Translations under genes and position numbers: made by a program | In this document: positions 37,616 through 49,081 of the stretch, piece after piece | Position numbering within the stretch: position 1 is the first letter of the stretch | How the letters are laid out: every line of letters starts with the position of its first letter | The notes under the pieces: model-generated | Told to the model about the DNA's origin: nothing | The model's input: only the letters and a program-made list of their open reading frames with translations | Database searches by the model: none | Assembly (NCBI GenBank): GCA_031308135.1 | Contig: JAHLJT010000631.1 | Coordinates: forward strand, 196,716,685 to 196,780,684 | Length of the DNA: 64,000 bases | Source of the DNA: Acheta domesticus | Lineage: Eukaryota; Arthropoda; Insecta; Orthoptera; Gryllidae | Direction: 5' to 3'

Positions 37616-38255
37616 AGGTAGTAAGGGAAACCGTGTGCTATGGCACAACACAAAGAACAAACTTTTTAAAGTAGCTAAAGTAAAATAGCTTGAAATAAAT
37701 GGAAAACAAAAATCAAAACGCACTATCCTACAATACTACGTGAATGAATTAAAGAGCAACTAAATTTAAAATTATAGAAAGAACAGCGCAAATCACTCGA
37801 CAACTGCCAACGATCGCAGTCGAAACGCACGATTTAAATGGTGGCGGTATATGGAAGTATGTACATCAACGCCCAGCTGCAAACTCATATTGTAATTAAT
37901 ACTCCGTTTGATATTAAACTCAAGGTTTGATATCAAACATTGAGCATGTACTGAAGGGAAGTCTAAGCCTACTAAATTGTTTCTAATGGTAACAAATGAT
38001 ATTTAATACCCAAAGGTAAAATACTGGTTTGATTATTTTTTGGCTCGGAATTTATTTTCTTGAGGTACGAAGGAACGCATAAAATAATCCAATACTATTT
38101 AGTATACAAATAATTTCGCATCCCAGCAGACTGGCACCCTGACTCTACAAAACCCCGTTTTTTTCCTCATAACAAATCAAGGAAAATTAAATAATATTGC
38201 AAAGAGTAAGAATGTACTTGCCCGATCCGGTATTTTCGCACTACTTTTCTTGTAT

Positions 38256-38563
38256 TTCTCAAGAGCAAAAACCTTTGTGACTATTAAGGAAAGCGAAAAG
38301 CTAACTCTCAAGGAAGACTGAATAATTTCTTCAAATGTTGTTTTTAAAGAAGTATGAATTGTTCCAAGAACATCATCTCTCTATAATGCTGAATAAACGT
38401 TTATAAAAAAATTTGTTTCCAACATCAATTGCATTGTTATTTTTGTTTGATATTCGTAAGTACATTAGAAGTTCCTCTCCTCTTTAATGGAAAGGCTAGA
38501 CAAATGAGTAGGGAAAGGGTGGGATTAAACATGCGAGAGTTCTCGCACGGGTACGCTAGTATT
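38256..38563 (+). repeat. Direct repeat, right copy
   Basis: Second copy of the 37,265 block, about 990 bases downstream in the same orientation. The pair could be terminal repeats of a small element or a segmental duplication. Confidence 0.6.
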
Positions 38564-38584
38564 GTATATTATTTTTGTAGTGTA

Positions 38585-38640
38585 TATATGATGCAACGCC
38601 ACCCCGAGTTCGATTTCCGGTAGGGCAGGATTATAGTGTG
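38585..38640 (+). mobile_element. SINE-like fragment with B-box
   Basis: CCGAGTTCGATTTCCGG at about 38,603-38,619 matches a Pol III B-box, followed by TAGGGCAGGATTATAGTG. The A-box side is not recognisable, so this is a 5'-truncated tRNA-type SINE or a chance match. Confidence 0.3.
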
Positions 38641-39846
38641 CGTTTTCCTTGCAATGTCCCAGTATATGTTGCTGTGTGACGAGGAGAAAACTCACTTCTC
38701 AGGTTGAGAAGGCCAGAACACGGCGTAGGGTGTCTTCGTGCTAATCACACGCACCCCGCCACCCATGGCCGCAAGGCTGGGACGCCGCTGGTAGGCCCAG
38801 ACGTCGTGAGAGGTTGTTGCGCCGAAAGACAGGCGTATATGATATTGAACAATATTGTTTTTTAAATAATTACATAATTGGAATATAAATAAATATTTAA
38901 AGTAATTCTGCCAAATAAAAAGAAGGTAACAAACGGAAACTCTAGGCCTTTTGGGGAGGGCCGTGGCCCCAGTGCCCCCCCCCCCTGGATCCGCCACTGC
39001 ATACTCTAAGGTCGCGATAATAGATTTGTAAGACATGAACAACGCGGAAAGTGCAGGTATATTAATGCGATCACGTGGAAATGGAATACGTATAAAATTA
39101 TGTAGGCGGGAAACAAAGTATATGCGTATATACTAAATATAGTATATTATCCATAAACACACATATAACACTAATTCATCACCAAACGGTATTCTTCATA
39201 GATACTGTCATTTATTAGTTTGTTTTTGGAAGATGCTTATTGTCTGAAGTCCTGTGAGGAATTGTGAGAAAGTTTGCATTTGTTCGTTCGAGGCAAAGAA
39301 AGGGAGAAATAAAAAAATAGGCAAAAGTATCCGGTATTTTGAATTATGATGTACAGTGCACGCAGAAAATCTACAACCTAAACCAGCAAGTTGATACTAC
39401 ATTTACGTCAATAAGTGTAAAATTGTCAACAACTATTTTTAAAAGAAATACTGATTTCTACGGATAAACGTATCTCATTGTACCGAAAAAATCAGACTGT
39501 AGTTATTTAATAGCAATCAAAGAGCGCATATACAGTACTCAACAAAATTATATTTTACATACTCTAACATCCATTTCAGTATATTAATTACATTGACGTG
39601 TTTGAAAACACTTTAAAAGACCTAACGCAAAATATGAAATACATTCTTTTTTTTCGAGCCTGTATTAATCTGCAATGGTTGTTACATTTAAATATTGCGA
39701 TACTTATAAAATAAAAAAAGGCAAAAGCTGGATATTGAAAGACAAATATTATTGCAAAACGTTTTTGTAACATCAAAATCTTAGTAAGTGGATTGTGCAC
39801 TTACTCTCCACAGTTTCCTTCCACTTCATTTTAATTACCTCTTCAA

Positions 39847-39864
39847 ACACACACACACACACAC
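39847..39864. repeat. (AC)n microsatellite
   Basis: Uninterrupted AC repeats just upstream of the GGC island. Confidence 0.9.
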
Positions 39865-40019
39865 GTTTTGCCTTTGAAATTAATATCGAACTCCAATGTG
39901 TATCTGCCAAGACGTTCTCGGGATTCCTCCACTCAAGAATATTCATACGTCGGCGGTGACTGTGCGGGAGAAGAGGCGACGTTCGCTTCTGCTTCCGCCT
40001 TCTGGGAAGTTCCAATTCC

Positions 40020-40072
40020 CCGCCCGAAAAGGCGACTTCCCCGAAGCCCGCCACCAGGGCGTCTGCGGCGGC

Positions 40073-40155
<83 letters not shown>

Positions 40156-40860
40156 TGGCGGTGGCGGTGGCGGTGGCGGAGGAGGCGATAGAAGAGGCAA
40201 GCCTCCTCCACCTTCGTACAGAGGCGGCGGCGATGGCGGTGGCTGTGGAAGCGGAGGCGGCGGAGGCGGCGGAGGCAGCGGAGGTGGAGGAGGCGGAGGA
40301 GGCGGAGGAGGCGAAGGAAGAGGCAGAGGCGGCAGTGATGGCCGCGGTGGCAGTGTCTGCGGAGGAGGAGGCGGTGGCGGCGGTAACAGTGGAGGTGGCT
40401 GTGGCGGCGGAGTAGGAGTCGGAGTCGGCGATGGCTCGCCCCCGAGACGTCAGCGGCGGCGCGGGGCGAGCGGCCGACGAAATTGATGGATGCGCCTGCA
40501 CGCGGAGCGGAGGCTGGATGGAGGAAGAGGGAGAGAGGGTGGGAAGAAGGAAAGGTGAAGATGGTGGAGGCGGAAGGGAGGGGAAGGAGGGATGAGGGAC
40601 GCCGAACGAGTGACGAGGGGAAGGAAACGAAGGAGGAACGGAGTGCGTGAATGGTTACGGAGAGGAACAGGATGCGGAGGAGGAGAAATGGGAAGGAAGA
40701 GGGAGAGTGGGGAAAAGGAAGAGGGCGAGGGAAGGGTGAGGGGTATGAGGGTCGTGAAACGAGGGAAGAGGAAGGAAGAGTGACGAAGAGGTTATGAAGG
40801 GAGAGGTGGCGGGGTAGAAGGAGAAAGGTGTGGGGAGGAAGACAGGAGTTTGTTGCGAGG
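40020..40860. repeat. GGC trinucleotide island followed by purine-rich tract
   Basis: 40,062-40,190 is almost pure GGC with GGT interruptions, then GGAGGCGGC/GGTGGC variants to about 40,430, then G/A-rich sequence with GGAAGAGGGAGAG and GAGGAAGGAAG to about 40,860. All frames are open and give poly-Gly, poly-Ala, poly-Arg or poly-Pro, so none can be chosen. The unbroken Gly frame starts in a non-repetitive segment (39,896-40,060), so a real Gly-rich exon is not excluded. Confidence 0.6.
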
Positions 40861-41579
40861 AGAGCGTCAGTGTGTCCTCTGGGCCTCTATGTACGACCCC
40901 TTACTTTACCCTTCAATTAAGCTGACAGCTACATTTTTTACTCCTAGCCTCTCAACTATATCCCGGTGCAGTTCACTTCTTCCCTGCAAGAAGCTGGAAA
41001 TTTAATGCAAATTCGCTCCCGTCACTGTTGGAGATATTCGGCATTTCTCATATCGTTGCTGGTAATTTGCGGGTTATCAGTGATGTGGTTCTGGTAGCCA
41101 TTGGTTCTTGAATCTTTAGTCCCATTTATGCTGTGGACATAAGTCTTTTTCTACTCTCTCATATTTCCTCCGTGTTTTCTTGACTGAATATGTCACTGAA
41201 TATCCTGCTGCTACACTGCATCTACATTACCCACCTGAACTATTTACATTTTTCAATGTTTTAGGAAATTGAATATTTCTCGTTCAACTCATTTGCTGCC
41301 AACAAAAATATTGTAACTTCATCGCATTTAAACTATTGTCACCGCGCCAACACTCACAGCAATGCCATCACACGAATAATTGAACTAGTGATCTAGAAGT
41401 ACAAACATGAGCAACATCATTCAACTCGCTTTTAGTGATAAGTAAGGTTCTTTCTCTATTACGTTTACAACTGTAACTATACAAGTTCCCTTCAACAAGA
41501 TGAAACATATTTCTTGTCATTTCTTTCTTCCATTTTCCTCCTTAATTTTATCAACGAGAGTAAGACACCTAATCCTTAG

Positions 41580-41990
41580 CACCTCTCACATCAACGCCTC
41601 TACGCGAAGATGTCAGTCTTCTGAGCCCGCAGCCAGCATCCTTCGTCGAATCGCGGCCTGCCCCAACCACGACCTACCCCGCCCCAACTCTCGTTCTCAC
41701 CCCTGGCTCCTCCGGGTCCTCACTCTCATCCCCATCCCTTCCACGCCAGATCACGCTCCATCCACACTTCTCCCTCCATACCAAAGTCCCCATTACGCTC
41801 GTCCCCATTTGCTAAGATCCTTGCCTCCAACTCTGCGAGAATCACTACCCATACCGCTCTCGACATTTCCGTACTTTCTTTCTTACAGTGCCAACCAATG
41901 CACGCAACCGCCATGCGTGGATTCCCGGTAGGCCTCTCTGCCATCTTCCAGTTTTGATTCTCCGTCACTTCCACACATAAACACAGAATC
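41580..41990. other. C/T-rich stretch, no recognised gene
   Basis: Pyrimidine-rich, moderately GC-rich, with CCCACC and CTCCTCC runs. Its open frames are compositional. It resembles the pyrimidine blocks at 46.65 and 61.45 kb in texture. Confidence 0.35.
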
Positions 41991-42099
41991 CATCGACTCC
42001 ACCAGCGTTTAAGTAAACCATCGTTCACCCAATAGTTACAGAAACTATGTGGGAAGGCTTGTTAAAAAACTAGTAGTTTTGAAACCACACGTTCTTTCT

Positions 42100-42621
42100 C
42101 GCCCTATTTCCGCGCAAAATTTCGCGCAAAGTACTCAAATTTTCGAAAAATTGTACATGACCTTATTTCAAAATGTATCTTTAAGAAATAGACTTCATTA
42201 AAAGAAAAAAATCTTAATATGTTAGTCGCAGAAGACTCCGAAAAAATTTTGAACTTTTGCAATTTTCGAAAAATCAGGGTTTTCAACAGACATGAGACCT
42301 CCACCATTCTCTTAAATGCCCTTCACAATATCCAGCAACAAAATTTAATCAAAACCGATTGAGCCTTTTCTAAATTTTGAAAATGTCCCAGGGACGTCAT
42401 GTTAAGTTCCCCCCCACAAATTAAAATATCGGTTCCAAACCCAAAGGCCCGCAACATCAGCTAGACCAATTGAGGTATATCAATTTTAGAGAAAATCGGC
42501 TAAACGTTTTAGCTGATAGCGTTGTTCACAGACAGACTGACGGACAGACGGACTAACAGACGGACAGATGGACAGACAGACAGACGGACAAAGAGACAGA
42601 CGGTGACGGACGGACGGACAG
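42100..42621 (-). repeat. Copy F of dispersed satellite-core repeat family
   Basis: On the minus strand: a long CTGTCCGT/CCGTCTGT tract (42,530-42,620), GTGAACAACGCTATCAGCTA, AAACGTTTAGCCGATTTTCT, then AAATTGCAAAAGTTCAAAAT and GGTCATGTACAATTTTTCGA, matching copy B in order. It ends abruptly at the minisatellite module that begins TAGAGCTCT (42,622). Confidence 0.6.
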
Positions 42622-42885
42622 TAGAGCTCTTGGAGTTATACGGATCTTCAGTCATGCGGGTACCCAGGACCCGTATATGCGGGTATTCTAACGGGTCAAA
42701 CCCACCCGTATCAGACGGGTACCCGTATCAGACGGGTACCCGTATCAGACGGGTATCCGTATCAGACGGGTATCCGTATCAGACGGGTACCCGTATCAGA
42801 CGGGTACCCGTATCAGACTGGTACCCGTATCAGACGGGTACCCGTATCAGACGGGTCGCCCATATAATACGAGTCGCGGGTATTT
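42622..42885 (+). repeat. Palindromic 17-bp minisatellite module, copy 1
   Basis: Starts TAGAGCTCT, then GGGTCAAACCC, then about nine units ACCCGTATCAGACGGGT (42,695-42,850), then a CGCCCATATAATACGAGT variant and CGCGGGTA. Each unit is an imperfect palindrome (ACCCGT...ACGGGT). The inverted copy is at 45,912-46,193 and shares the start, the GGGTC(A/G)AACCC block and the last variants, so the array is bounded by shared non-repeat edges. Confidence 0.75.
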
Positions 42886-43454
42886 TTGATAGACACGAAC
42901 AGAAGATTGTAAAGTTATCTATTTATGTACGCTGAAGTTACCAGATAATAAGCGAAGTAGGAAAGTAACGGAACGAAACAGTAAATCAAGAAAAGGTCTT
43001 AAGGGCGCTTCGTGTTTTTTCACTGCGTAATTATTAATGCCGTTCGTACGTTAGAAAGTTGCTTAATTTATTTAAAACATTATAGTTTATATTTTAAAGC
43101 ATTTACAAAATTATTATTTAAATACTTATTTAAAAAATTGAAGATATAAATTAATTTAAATTTGTATGTATGTTTAAGCAATAAGGCAATTTCTTTCCAA
43201 ATACGACAGAAATAATGAAAAACACGAACATCTAACAATTCTGGAATTGTTTAAATAACATTGACATCTTTCAATGCACAGAGATGACGCTTGAGCAATG
43301 CCTTTCCGTACGATTCATCTCTGCATCCGTTCATCGTTCTTATCGGTTCTGGGAAGGGAAGCAATATGAGGTGTTGATTAGCGCGGCGCATCGTGTTAGA
43401 TATTTTCTCACGCGCGAGCAACCGCTTTGTATTTCGATACGATTATTGCATCCA

Positions 43455-43930
43455 CTCAGTGTTGCCAGACGTACCAGGATTCTGGTATTTTTACCAGGAT
43501 TTTAATGAAGATACCATGTACCAGGGTGAAGACATCCTGGTACGCTTAAATACCAGGATTTTAAGTCTACGTAATTTATGATTTAAGATTCCTATAATCT
43601 TTGTTAATCCAATAATTTAACACGAACACCAATATTACAAATAACTGATATTTGTGAAAAAAATGCCGTAAAAACATTAAGAGTGACATGGTAGGATGGT
43701 ATTTTTCCACCACACGCTATAGGAAAAAAGGATACGTCTTAGTCTGCCATTTATGATGGAAATACTATTTTCGTTCCGCCATGCTTCCATTTAGTTTATT
43801 GATATAAAATATCTCGATATTGAGTTAAATTTAACAAACTTTCTGTGCCCGTTATAATATGAACAATATCAGAGTCAATTGAAATTAATACCAAGAAATG
43901 TAGTGTAAGTACCAGGATTTTTGAAGGTTT
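43455..43930. repeat. Cluster of TACCAGGAT direct and inverted motifs
   Basis: CAGTGTTGCCAGACGTACCAGG begins at about 43,457 and looks like a hAT-type end. ACCAGGAT(T)nTT occurs at about 43,476, 43,492, 43,552 and 43,911, and GTACCAGG/CCTGGTAC forms an 8-bp stem at 43,519-43,541. No matching right end with GGCAACACTG was found. Confidence 0.35.
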
Positions 43931-44338
43931 GTACGGGGAAACACATTTAATTGTTTGACAATGCTACATCAACTCTTCTGTCAGTTGTAGATTGTTTTCT
44001 ATGACTTGAATGCTGGCGTGAAATTCAGAAAAGCTTTGTGTCGCGCCTTGATCGTGTTTTTTATACCTTAAATCAAAAGTAAGATTCATACATTTACCAT
44101 GAATATCGTCCGCCATTCCGTCGCTGCAGTTTCTGCTACTTAGTTTTGTTTTGTTTTTAGAATAATGTTATGACGGGAAGCAACGAAGAGAGAAAAGAAG
44201 ATTTTCGTCCAAGGAGGCAAACCAGGTTCACGCAGCATTGTTGCAATATTTGATCCAACCACGTTGAAAAGAACTCACAAGAAAGAATTTTTGTTTGCAA
44301 TGAGTGTAGTTCTGAGGAAGCTTATTTTAGTTCACAAA

Positions 44339-44897
44339 CAGGCGCGGCTCGTCATTAAAGGATGTAAGGCGGAGACTCTCCTAGAGAAATCGCCCTCAAA
44401 AAGAAATTAAAAAATATGTTTAAACAAGTATTTATTTATTAATAATGGATTTCTGAGTTGTATTATGTAAGAAACATATCAATTTTTTTCTTTGTCGGTT
44501 CGTTAACGGCCGTCCGTAACGCTTTTGAAGCTTTTGACAGGGAAGAGAGAAGCGGTAGGCTCCCACTTCATTCCGCCATAAGGCCTGTGTAAAACGAGGA
44601 GGCATGACGTCATGCATTCACTGCACAGGCTTACCGGCGGACGAAAGGCTGCGGACAGACAGCCTTCAGTGGTGGGAGGTCTAGGGTGTGAAGAAGGGCG
44701 TGCTCACCAGATGGCATTACTATGCAGTTCAGCGGCTAGCATTGCGCTTTAACTAGTTTTCCCGATACGCGGTAGGAGCGTTACTCCCCTGAGTCTGTAT
44801 CAGATTTATTAATAGAAATACAAGACAGGCAATGCAATGCCCTGTAATGCAATGCATTTGCAGCCTTCCCCATTTATAAAACCACGAGCCGCGACTG
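44339..44897. mobile_element. hAT-like MITE, 559 bp, with 8-bp target duplication
   Basis: The left end is CAGGCGCGGCTCGTCATTAA and the right end read inward is CAGTCGCGGCTCGTGGTTTT. The flanking octamers TTCACAAA (44,331-44,338) and TTCAGAAA (44,898-44,905) match at 7 of 8, the length expected for hAT insertion. The interior has no transposase; it contains the 14-bp palindrome GCATGACGTCATGC (44,602-44,615). Confidence 0.7.
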
Positions 44898-44905
44898 TTC
44901 AGAAA

Positions 44906-45905
44906 TGTCCCTGTATGTTTCAATGTGGTAAAAATATATTGTTTATTGAATTAATTGTTTTCTACTATTTACCTTTATTAAATGAATTTACTATAAATAA
45001 CACTTCACCCGTGTTATTTTGATTCGAGTGCTTATTATAAGCAAAAATTATGAGCCTGCATGTCATCTTTATGTATCACTTCATCTATACAAGTTATAGA
45101 AACTTATAACAAATGTCTGGGAATATTAATGTAAATATTTGATTCATAATAAAACAATAAATATAACATAAACAGTTGTTAGATAAAATCTAACACGCGA
45201 GTAATGTCGTTACAAATATATGCGTCAGTTACGGTGGCTTAATGTATTTTATGTAAAATATGTACCAGAGAAAAATTAAATCACACACCTATAAAAATTT
45301 CTTTTATACTTCGTTTTTTCTAACGTGGCCGATGACATTAGGTCATTATTACACCTCCTGCCTTATAAAATAAATCTTTTCAACATTGGTAAGCACATTT
45401 CTGAGGCCACGAGACCCGTTGAGAAGGAAGATCGCGAATTAATGAAAAAGATTCATTTTATAAAGCAGAGGGTCTAATAATTTCCTTATGTCATCAACCA
45501 CGTTAGAAAAAGCGAAGTATAACCACTTATTCTTTATTTTGTTTTTGTTTTAAAGGTGTCGTACACTTGAGTTTTTCTAACTTTAAATTTATTTATCACA
45601 ACCTTGACAGAAGTGTTGCTTTATTCGTGTTCTTCAATTAGTCCACTTATTTTTTCACCAAGAGTTAACGTTTTCAATTTGCCACCATAAACATTGATTA
45701 ACATAATAATATCTATAACTCGTCAAATTGAACAATTTTTAGTACCGTCGTACTGAAAATATCTTTCCGTTTCCGTCTTTTTTTCGTCTTTTCCGACCAT
45801 TTTGTTCTGTAGTCCTTTCTTCCATTTCATTTTCGCCCATTTCGTCCTTCTGGTCCCTTTTGAAAAGAAATTGCGTTATTGCTTAAACATAAATAACCAT
45901 TTCGA
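44906..45905. other. AT-rich stretch without recognised gene
   Basis: No repeat, RNA gene or coding similarity recognised. TTTTCGTC-rich short repeats occur near 45,765-45,850. Confidence 0.5.
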
Positions 45906-45911
45906 ACAGTC

Positions 45912-46193
45912 CCGCGACCCGTATTATACGGCCGACCCGTATTCTACGGACGACCCGTATGATACAGGTACCCGCATGATACGGGTACCCGCATGATAGG
46001 GTACCCGTATGATACGGGTACCCGCATGATACGGGTACCCGCATGATACGGGTACCCGCATGATACGGGTACCCGCATAATACGGGTACCCGTATGATTC
46101 GGGTACCCGTATGAATGCGGGTGGGTTCGACCCGCACTTTTCTGAGACGGGCGGGCGGGCGGGTTGACGGGTCTGCGGGTATTGAGAGCTCTA
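45912..46193 (-). repeat. Palindromic 17-bp minisatellite module, copy 2 (inverted)
   Basis: On the minus strand: TAGAGCTCTCAATACCCG, a (CCCG)n run, GGGTCGAACCCACCCG, then about ten units ACCCGTATCATGCGGGT or ...ATACGGGT, then CGTCCGTAGAATACGGGT, CGGCCGTATAATACGGGT and CGCGGG. The arrangement equals copy 1 but the unit core differs (ATCATGC against ATCAGAC), so each array was homogenised separately. Confidence 0.75.
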
Positions 46194-46400
46194 ACGGACA
46201 GACGGACAGACGTTTTGCCGTCATTCCATTTTTCGGTATCAAGGACCCACAAAACATTAATTCTGGCTACACTACGTGATAGAGGATTTTTTCTAAATTT
46301 AGCAACTGAATTTATCCACTTTTTCGTTACCAGGACTCCGTAATAAGAGTTTTTATACCGAATATTCGCCGCTTTTTTTGCAGCATTACATAAAGGAAAC
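46194..46400 (-). repeat. Copy E of dispersed satellite-core repeat family (5' part)
   Basis: On the minus strand: TTATGTAATGCTGCAAAAAA (46,371-46,390), AACGAAAAAGTGGATAAATT, CACGTAGTGTAGCCAGAAT, GTGGGTCCTTGATACCGAAA and GTCTGTCCGTCTGTCCGT. This is the same order as copy A. It ends at the minisatellite module. Confidence 0.65.
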
Positions 46401-46649
46401 ATCGTGTAAAATAGTACTTTAACTATCTTTATATCGTTTACTGAACCTTCGTTTTCCTAATGTCTAAAGAAAACATTTGGTGGTGAGGCTTTTTAGAAAA
46501 TAAAGGAAATATTTATTATTGAATTCATGTATGAAATAAAATAGTACTTTAATTGTGTATACTGAAATAATTACACAAAGAAATTATTTTCAAATATCTA
46601 TATGAGTAAATCTATAAAAATGTTTCAATTCTGCAATCGCATTTCAAGA

Positions 46650-46955
46650 GCCGTGACCTCCCTTTCCATCCACTCTTCTCGACTTCAGTTCCTTCACAAT
46701 CCACACTATCCCTTCTCCCCATTTTGACTCCTTATATCTCCTCCCCGCCACCAACTTTCCGACCTCTCTCTCTCTTTCTCTCACCACCCCTGCGGTTGCC
46801 ATGCCCCACGGGAATCTCGCCCTTTGCTGGGCGAGGCGACGCGATTTTCTACACCCTACGTCGTCTCCAGCGAACACAACTTCGCGTCTTGCCTCTCATT
46901 CCCACGACGTATGTAAAAAAAATCCGCGGACAAACACCTGCTTCATGAAAAGAAA
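46650..46955 (+). repeat. Interspersed repeat shared with 61.4-61.7 kb
   Basis: The C/T-rich lead is followed by CCCTTTGCTGGGCGAGGCG, CGCGATT, GCGTCGTCTCC-like, CTTCGCGTCT and CCGC(G/A)GACAA(A/G)C, then CCTGCTTCAT. The same ordered blocks are at 61,527-61,665. Confidence 0.55.
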
Positions 46956-47204
46956 CAATTAAACGATTTCACCATTTATAGATATTTTTATTAGGTCTGC
47001 ATTGTTTACTATTTGTTTTACCGGAAATAGGTTGAATTTAAACTCTGAGACGATACAAGTATTACATTTTTAAAATAGTACATTAATTGTGTAGGTCATA
47101 CATCATAAAAATCATCGACATATCATTTCATGCACAATTATTATTTAAAACAACATAAATTTTTAAATTGCACGCAGATACTGAGAGAAAGCTCAATAGA
47201 ATGA

Positions 47205-48833
47205 TATTCTGAATAAAAATAGTGTACATAATTTTGCAGAAAAATGCATTTTCTACCCATTATTTTAGGCAAGCCAAAAAGGCGAAATTTCTTCGATTGA
47301 CGAAATTTCGTCGATCGTCGATCTTGTAACTTGGCGAATTTGGACGGAATTTCGAATCCTCTGAAAATACGTCCTAACTCCGAATATTAATGCGAGTTCA
47401 TTGGTGAAGTCCGTTTTTCAATCAGTGTTAGTTGTCGAAAAAATCGCGAAAAACGAAATCCGTCACCATTGGACCAATTTTTGCAAGTCCGTTTCCTGAC
47501 TCATTTTTCGTCCAAACGCGGTAAATGAAGGAATTCTTGAACTCTATATGATATATTCAATTCGTATTTTATTCCTGAATAGAAATAATTTGAATAATTT
47601 TGTAGAAAAGTTGATTTTTTTCCAATTCTTTTGGGCAACACAAAATTGCGAAATTTCGTCGATCAACGTCCCAACCATGAATCGAACTACGAGTTCATTG
47701 GTGAAGTCCGTTATTCAATTAAAGTGGTAGATTTCGAGAAGATCGCGGAAAACCAAATCGGCCACATTTGGCCAATTTTTTACACGTTCGTTTCTTGACT
47801 AATTTCTTGTCCAAACCCGGTAAAAAATGGAATTTTTGAACTCTATATGAAATGAAAATATCGCATTTTTCTTCCTTTATAAAAATAGTTTCCATAATTT
47901 TGCAGAAAAATGCATTTTCTACCCATTCTTTTGGCCAGGTCAAAAATGCGATCGATGTCGATCCAAATGCAATAAATCGACAAAAATTGGCGAGTTTGGA
48001 CAGAATTTCGAATACTCAGAAAACAAACGTCTAAACCCCGAATTGCGTGGCGAGTTCATTGGGGAAGTCCGGTTTCCAATCAGAGTGCTAGTTTTTGATA
48101 AAAAACGCGAAAAACGAAATCGGCCACTTTTGTACAATTTTTTAGAAGTTCGTTTACTGGCTCATTTCTCGTCCAAACACGGTAAAATATGGAATTTTTC
48201 AACTCTATATAAAATTTCAAATTCGTATTTTACTTCCTAACTACATACGTCTCCACAATTTTGCAGAAAAGCTGATTTTCAAACCATTTATTTGCGCAAG
48301 CCAAAATGAGAAATTTTATCGAAATTTTGATCGACGAAAATTGGCGAATTTTGAAGGAATTTCGAATCCTCTGAAAATGAACGTCCCTATCTCGAATCAA
48401 ATGGAAAAATCAATGGTGAAGTCCGTTTTTCAATCAAAGTGTTAGTTGTCGAAAATATCGCGAAAAACAGAATCGGCCACATTTAGTCACTTTTTTGCAA
48501 GTTCGTTTTCAGACACATTTCTCGTTCAAACGCAATAAATAATAGTAATTTTGAACATTATATGAAATTCTAATATCGTATTTTTCTTCCTTTATAAAAA
48601 TTGTTTCCATCATTTCGCAGAAAAGTGCATTTTCTAACCATTTCTTTGGGCAAGCCAAAATGCGAAATTTCGTCGAGCGAAATATCGACAAAAATTCGCG
48701 AATTTTGACAAAATTTCGGATCGTCCGAAAATCAACGTCCTAACCCGGAATCAATAGTAGAGTTCATTGATGAAGTCCGTTTTTCAATCAAAATGTTCGT
48801 TAAACATTCGTTTTTGCTATTTTAAAAAATACG
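47205..48833 (+). repeat. ~355-bp satellite array, forward polarity
   Basis: The marker GTGAAGTCCGTTTTTCAATC recurs at about 47,404, 47,701, 48,061, 48,416 and 48,771, giving spacings of 297, 360, 355 and 355. Each monomer also has TTTTGCAGAAAA(A/G)TGCATTTTC, GGGCAAGCCAAAA, AAATTTCGTCGA and TCCAAACGCGGTAAA. Open frames over it are satellite artefacts. Confidence 0.85.
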
Positions 48834-49081
48834 CCGTGTTCAGCAAAAATACGCAAACTAATTCTATTCAGAAGGGAACATCTTCCCGCAAACTTCAATA
48901 TAGAGATAATAAATGCCATCATTTACCGCAATTTTACGAAAATTGAGACTTTTATACAAAAAACAGGACAAATGGGTCCGCCAACCTACGGTCAAGTTTT
49001 TCGCGAATTTCTCGAAAACTAACAATTTCACAGCAAAACGAGTTTTACCAGTGAATTCGCAATTATATTCCGAGATAGGAC
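48339..49081. repeat. Left arm of 743-bp inverted repeat
   Basis: Pairs base for base with 49,829-50,571 (position sum constant at 98,910). I compared several hundred bases and saw no difference; identity ends at C49081/G49829 inside and A48339/T50571 outside. The arm itself contains a polarity switch near 48,835. Confidence 0.85.

Larger units (their letters stand above)
36472..38999. mobile_element. hAT-like DNA transposon remnant (2.5 kb), non-autonomous
   Basis: The left end CAGGGGCGGATTCAG (36,472) and the right end read inward, CAGTGGCGGATCCAG (38,999), form terminal inverted repeats of hAT type, 12 of 15 matching. The 8-base flanks TATACGCT (36,464-36,471) and CATACTCT (39,000-39,007) match at 6 of 8, consistent with an old hAT 8-bp target duplication. 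No transposase is recognisable inside; the interior holds a direct repeat pair (37,265 and 38,256) and a SINE-like piece (38,585-38,640). Confidence 0.5.

Noticed and set aside
39773..40501. Poly-Gly, poly-Ala and Ser/Ala-rich frames
   Set aside because: GGC repeat read in different frames and strands; no frame can be preferred without transcript data.
42660..42885. Array resembling a CRISPR
   Set aside because: Units are contiguous 17-bp palindromes with no unique spacers, in eukaryotic DNA; it is a minisatellite.
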